This document shows, one piece after another, positions 40,635 to 41,842 of a stretch of DNA of 41,842 nt. Position numbers and translations under genes: made by a program. Source of the DNA: Kutzneria sp. (GTDB lineage: Bacteria > Actinomycetota > Actinomycetes > Mycobacteriales > Pseudonocardiaceae); assembly GCA_019239965.1 (NCBI GenBank), contig JAFAZC010000145.1, positions 1-41,842 of the forward strand. The letters are read 5' to 3'. How positions within the stretch are numbered: the stretch's first letter is position 1; each line of letters opens with the position of its first letter. The notes under the pieces were generated by a model that made no database searches, was not told where the DNA came from, and saw nothing but the letters and a program-made list of their open reading frames with translations.

Positions 40635-41737
40635 GTGCGGTCGACGAGGTCGCCGGCCTTCCCGATGGCGACGCGGTTGCGGGGATCGCCCGCAAGGTGG
40701 ACAAGGCGCAGCCGCAGGCGATCCGGGACATCGCGACGCGCTGGCGGGACGCCGCGGCCAAGTGCGGCGACGGCAGCAGGGCCGTGACAGGTGCTGTCAA
40801 CCAGCTCGACGGCGCATGGGAAGGGGCATCCGCCGACGCGTTCACGGCATACATGGGCACCTTCAACAAGGCAGCCGGATCGGTCGGCGAGGCGTTGACC
40901 AATGCGGCGGCCGGGTTGGACGCCGCGGCGGACGCGTTGGAGACCGCGAAGACATCGGTCAACTCGCGGTGCGAGAACCTGCTGACCGAAGTCAGGAACT
41001 GGGACACCGCCCATCCCAGGCCAGCCGGCGGCGAACGTGACGCGGCGATCAGGCAGATGTGCGCCGCGGCCGCCGACGACGTCAGGAAGACCGTCCAGAC
41101 CGCCAACAGCGGCCTGGACGGTGCACTCAACACCGTCAAGAGCGGTATGACCATCGGGGCCAAGTTCTCGACCCTCCCAGCGCCGGCCGACCAGGCGTTC
41201 ACGCCGGCACCGGGCCGTGGCATTGACTGGAAGGCCAAGCCCGAGCCGGTGACGACGACGGCGCAGGGTGGGAGCGCCTACTCCGGCGGCGGGCACGCTG
41301 GCGGGGGAGAAGGCGCCACCGGTGGTGGACTCGGTCCGAGTGGCGGGCCTCCTGGCGGCGGCGGTGGTCCCGCACCTCAGGGACAGGTCAAGGAATGGAT
41401 CGAGGAGGCGATCCGTGTCCTGCAGGAGAACGGGGTGGACACAAGCAAGCTGAGTGAGAACGACATCTGGGCGATCATCCAGCACGAGTCGGGTGGCAAC
41501 CCGCACGCGATCAACCTCTGGGACAGCAACGCTAGGGCCGGACACCCGTCCAAAGGACTCATGCAGTGCATCGACTCGACGTTCCAGGCACACAAGCTGC
41601 CGGGTCACGACGACATCTACAATCCGGTCGACAACATCATCGCTGGCGTGCGGTACTCGATCGCGCGCTATGGCTCGGTGTCCGACGTTCCTGGCATTCG
41701 CGCCATGGCGCACGGCGGCGCGTATCAGGGCTACTGA
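40631..41737 (+). CDS. WXG100-lytic transglycosylase (SLT) fusion, T7SS effector
   Basis: This 368-residue protein has an N-terminal WXG-type helical hairpin with WEG at 63-65 (residues about 1-120), a second helical stretch to about 190, a Gly-rich linker (about 212-258), and a C-terminal SLT transglycosylase domain (about 260-368). The catalytic Glu is E286 in IIQHESGGNPHAIN, followed by GLMQCIDSTFQ and NIIAGVRYSI, the usual lysozyme-like features. No signal peptide, so export would go through type VII secretion. It probably cuts peptidoglycan glycan strands. GTG overlaps the previous stop (four bases). A hairpin cluster follows the stop. Confidence 0.88.
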   Translation: MSAVDEVAGLPDGDAVAGIARKVDKAQPQAIRDIATRWRDAAAKCGDGSRAVTGAVNQLDGAWEGASADAFTAYMGTFNKAAGSVGEALTNAAAGLDAAADALETAKTSVNSRCENLLTEVRNWDTAHPRPAGGERDAAIRQMCAAAADDVRKTVQTANSGLDGALNTVKSGMTIGAKFSTLPAPADQAFTPAPGRGIDWKAKPEPVTTTAQGGSAYSGGGHAGGGEGATGGGLGPSGGPPGGGGGPAPQGQVKEWIEEAIRVLQENGVDTSKLSENDIWAIIQHESGGNPHAINLWDSNARAGHPSKGLMQCIDSTFQAHKLPGHDDIYNPVDNIIAGVRYSIARYGSVSDVPGIRAMAHGGAYQGY

Positions 41738-41786
41738 ACCCTGAGCCGGTGGTCGCCTCCCTGAAAATCGTCAGGGATGACCCTGA
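41725..41786 (+). repeat. Cluster of TCAGGG/CCCTGA arms forming alternative hairpins
   Basis: Five copies occur in 62 bases: TCAGGG 41725-41730, CCCTGA 41739-41744, CCCTGA 41759-41764, TCAGGG 41771-41776, CCCTGA 41781-41786. The third and fourth form a seven-pair hairpin TCCCTGA/TCAGGGA (41758-41777). The first and second, or the fourth and fifth, form others. The first arms span the stop codon of the transglycosylase gene. It probably ends the operon transcript. Confidence 0.6.
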
Positions 41787-41842
41787 AACCTGGACCAAAT
41801 TCGGCGTCAGCGGCGTGTTTCGTGGCAGGCTTTGCGGACAAG

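Noticed and set aside
38600..41713. Long minus-strand open frames opposite the PPE-like, EspG and WXG-transglycosylase genes
   Set aside because: Overlapping plus-strand genes have family motifs, ribosome binding sites and coupled starts. The minus-strand products are low-complexity.

Overview
The window is about 42 kb of high-GC actinobacterial chromosome. Gene order and protein types suggest a member of the Pseudonocardiaceae (Amycolatopsis/Saccharomonospora-like). The genus is inferred, not shown. Supporting signs are frequent GTG starts, four-base ATGA/GTGA gene overlaps, an HspR-type heat-shock operon, DUF3151, DUF3558, EspG and WXG100-type genes, and G+C-rich terminators without U-tracts. 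From memory, much of the order matches the Mycobacterium tuberculosis Rv0350-Rv0385 segment (dnaK-grpE-dnaJ1-hspR; clpB-membrane protein-pyrE-SpoU; GH76; dedA; fba; DUF3151; purA), with accessory modules inserted between the shared genes.

Layout. 1-2981: 3' end of dnaK, then grpE, dnaJ and hspR. 2988-4969: a flavohemoglobin divergent from a MarR regulator. 5015-6393: a YdcF/DUF218 protein and a PgeF/laccase-domain protein in one minus-strand unit. 6510-12002: clpB behind a HAIR-like HspR site, a membrane-anchored unknown, an SDR, pyrE and a SpoU methyltransferase. 12045-13127: a cytoplasmic GH76-like glycosidase. 13146-18769: a LacI regulator divergent from a monosaccharide ABC transporter (lipoprotein, permease, ATPase) coupled to a P-loop kinase, then a CoA-binding protein and an isoprenylcysteine methyltransferase-like membrane protein. 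18792-21877: an autoregulated MarR plus DHA2 drug-exporter pair in which the exporter carries three C-terminal carboxypeptidase-regulatory-like repeats. 22043-27591: a GlcD-type FAD oxidase, then on the minus strand a SigE-family sigma factor, an acidic tail-anchored protein, DedA and a quinone reductase, then an SDR. 27852-32384: fba, a 28-residue membrane peptide, DUF3151, an HNH-like lipoprotein, a possible degenerate DAGK-fold protein, and purA. 32414-37110: a secreted unknown, a second quinone reductase, a CPA1 antiporter paired with a UBP zinc finger protein, and purD. 37191-41737: a six-gene type VII secretion substrate cassette: an ESX-like helical protein with a YxxxE signal, a DUF3558 lipoprotein, a PPE-like protein, EspG, a WXG100-like protein, and a WXG-lytic transglycosylase fusion.

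Functional links. Heat shock: HspR and its likely target clpB lie within 4 kb of each other. Purine and pyrimidine synthesis (purA, purD, pyrE) and glycolysis (fba) are the housekeeping core. The ABC-kinase operon imports and probably phosphorylates a sugar under LacI control. The last 4.5 kb looks like a cell-wall-acting type VII secretion effector unit without secretion machinery of its own. The most interesting structures are that cassette with its interconvertible hairpin cluster at the 3' end, two mutually exclusive hairpins just before the fba ribosome binding site, the exporter fusion, and the possible DAGK-fold protein beside purA.
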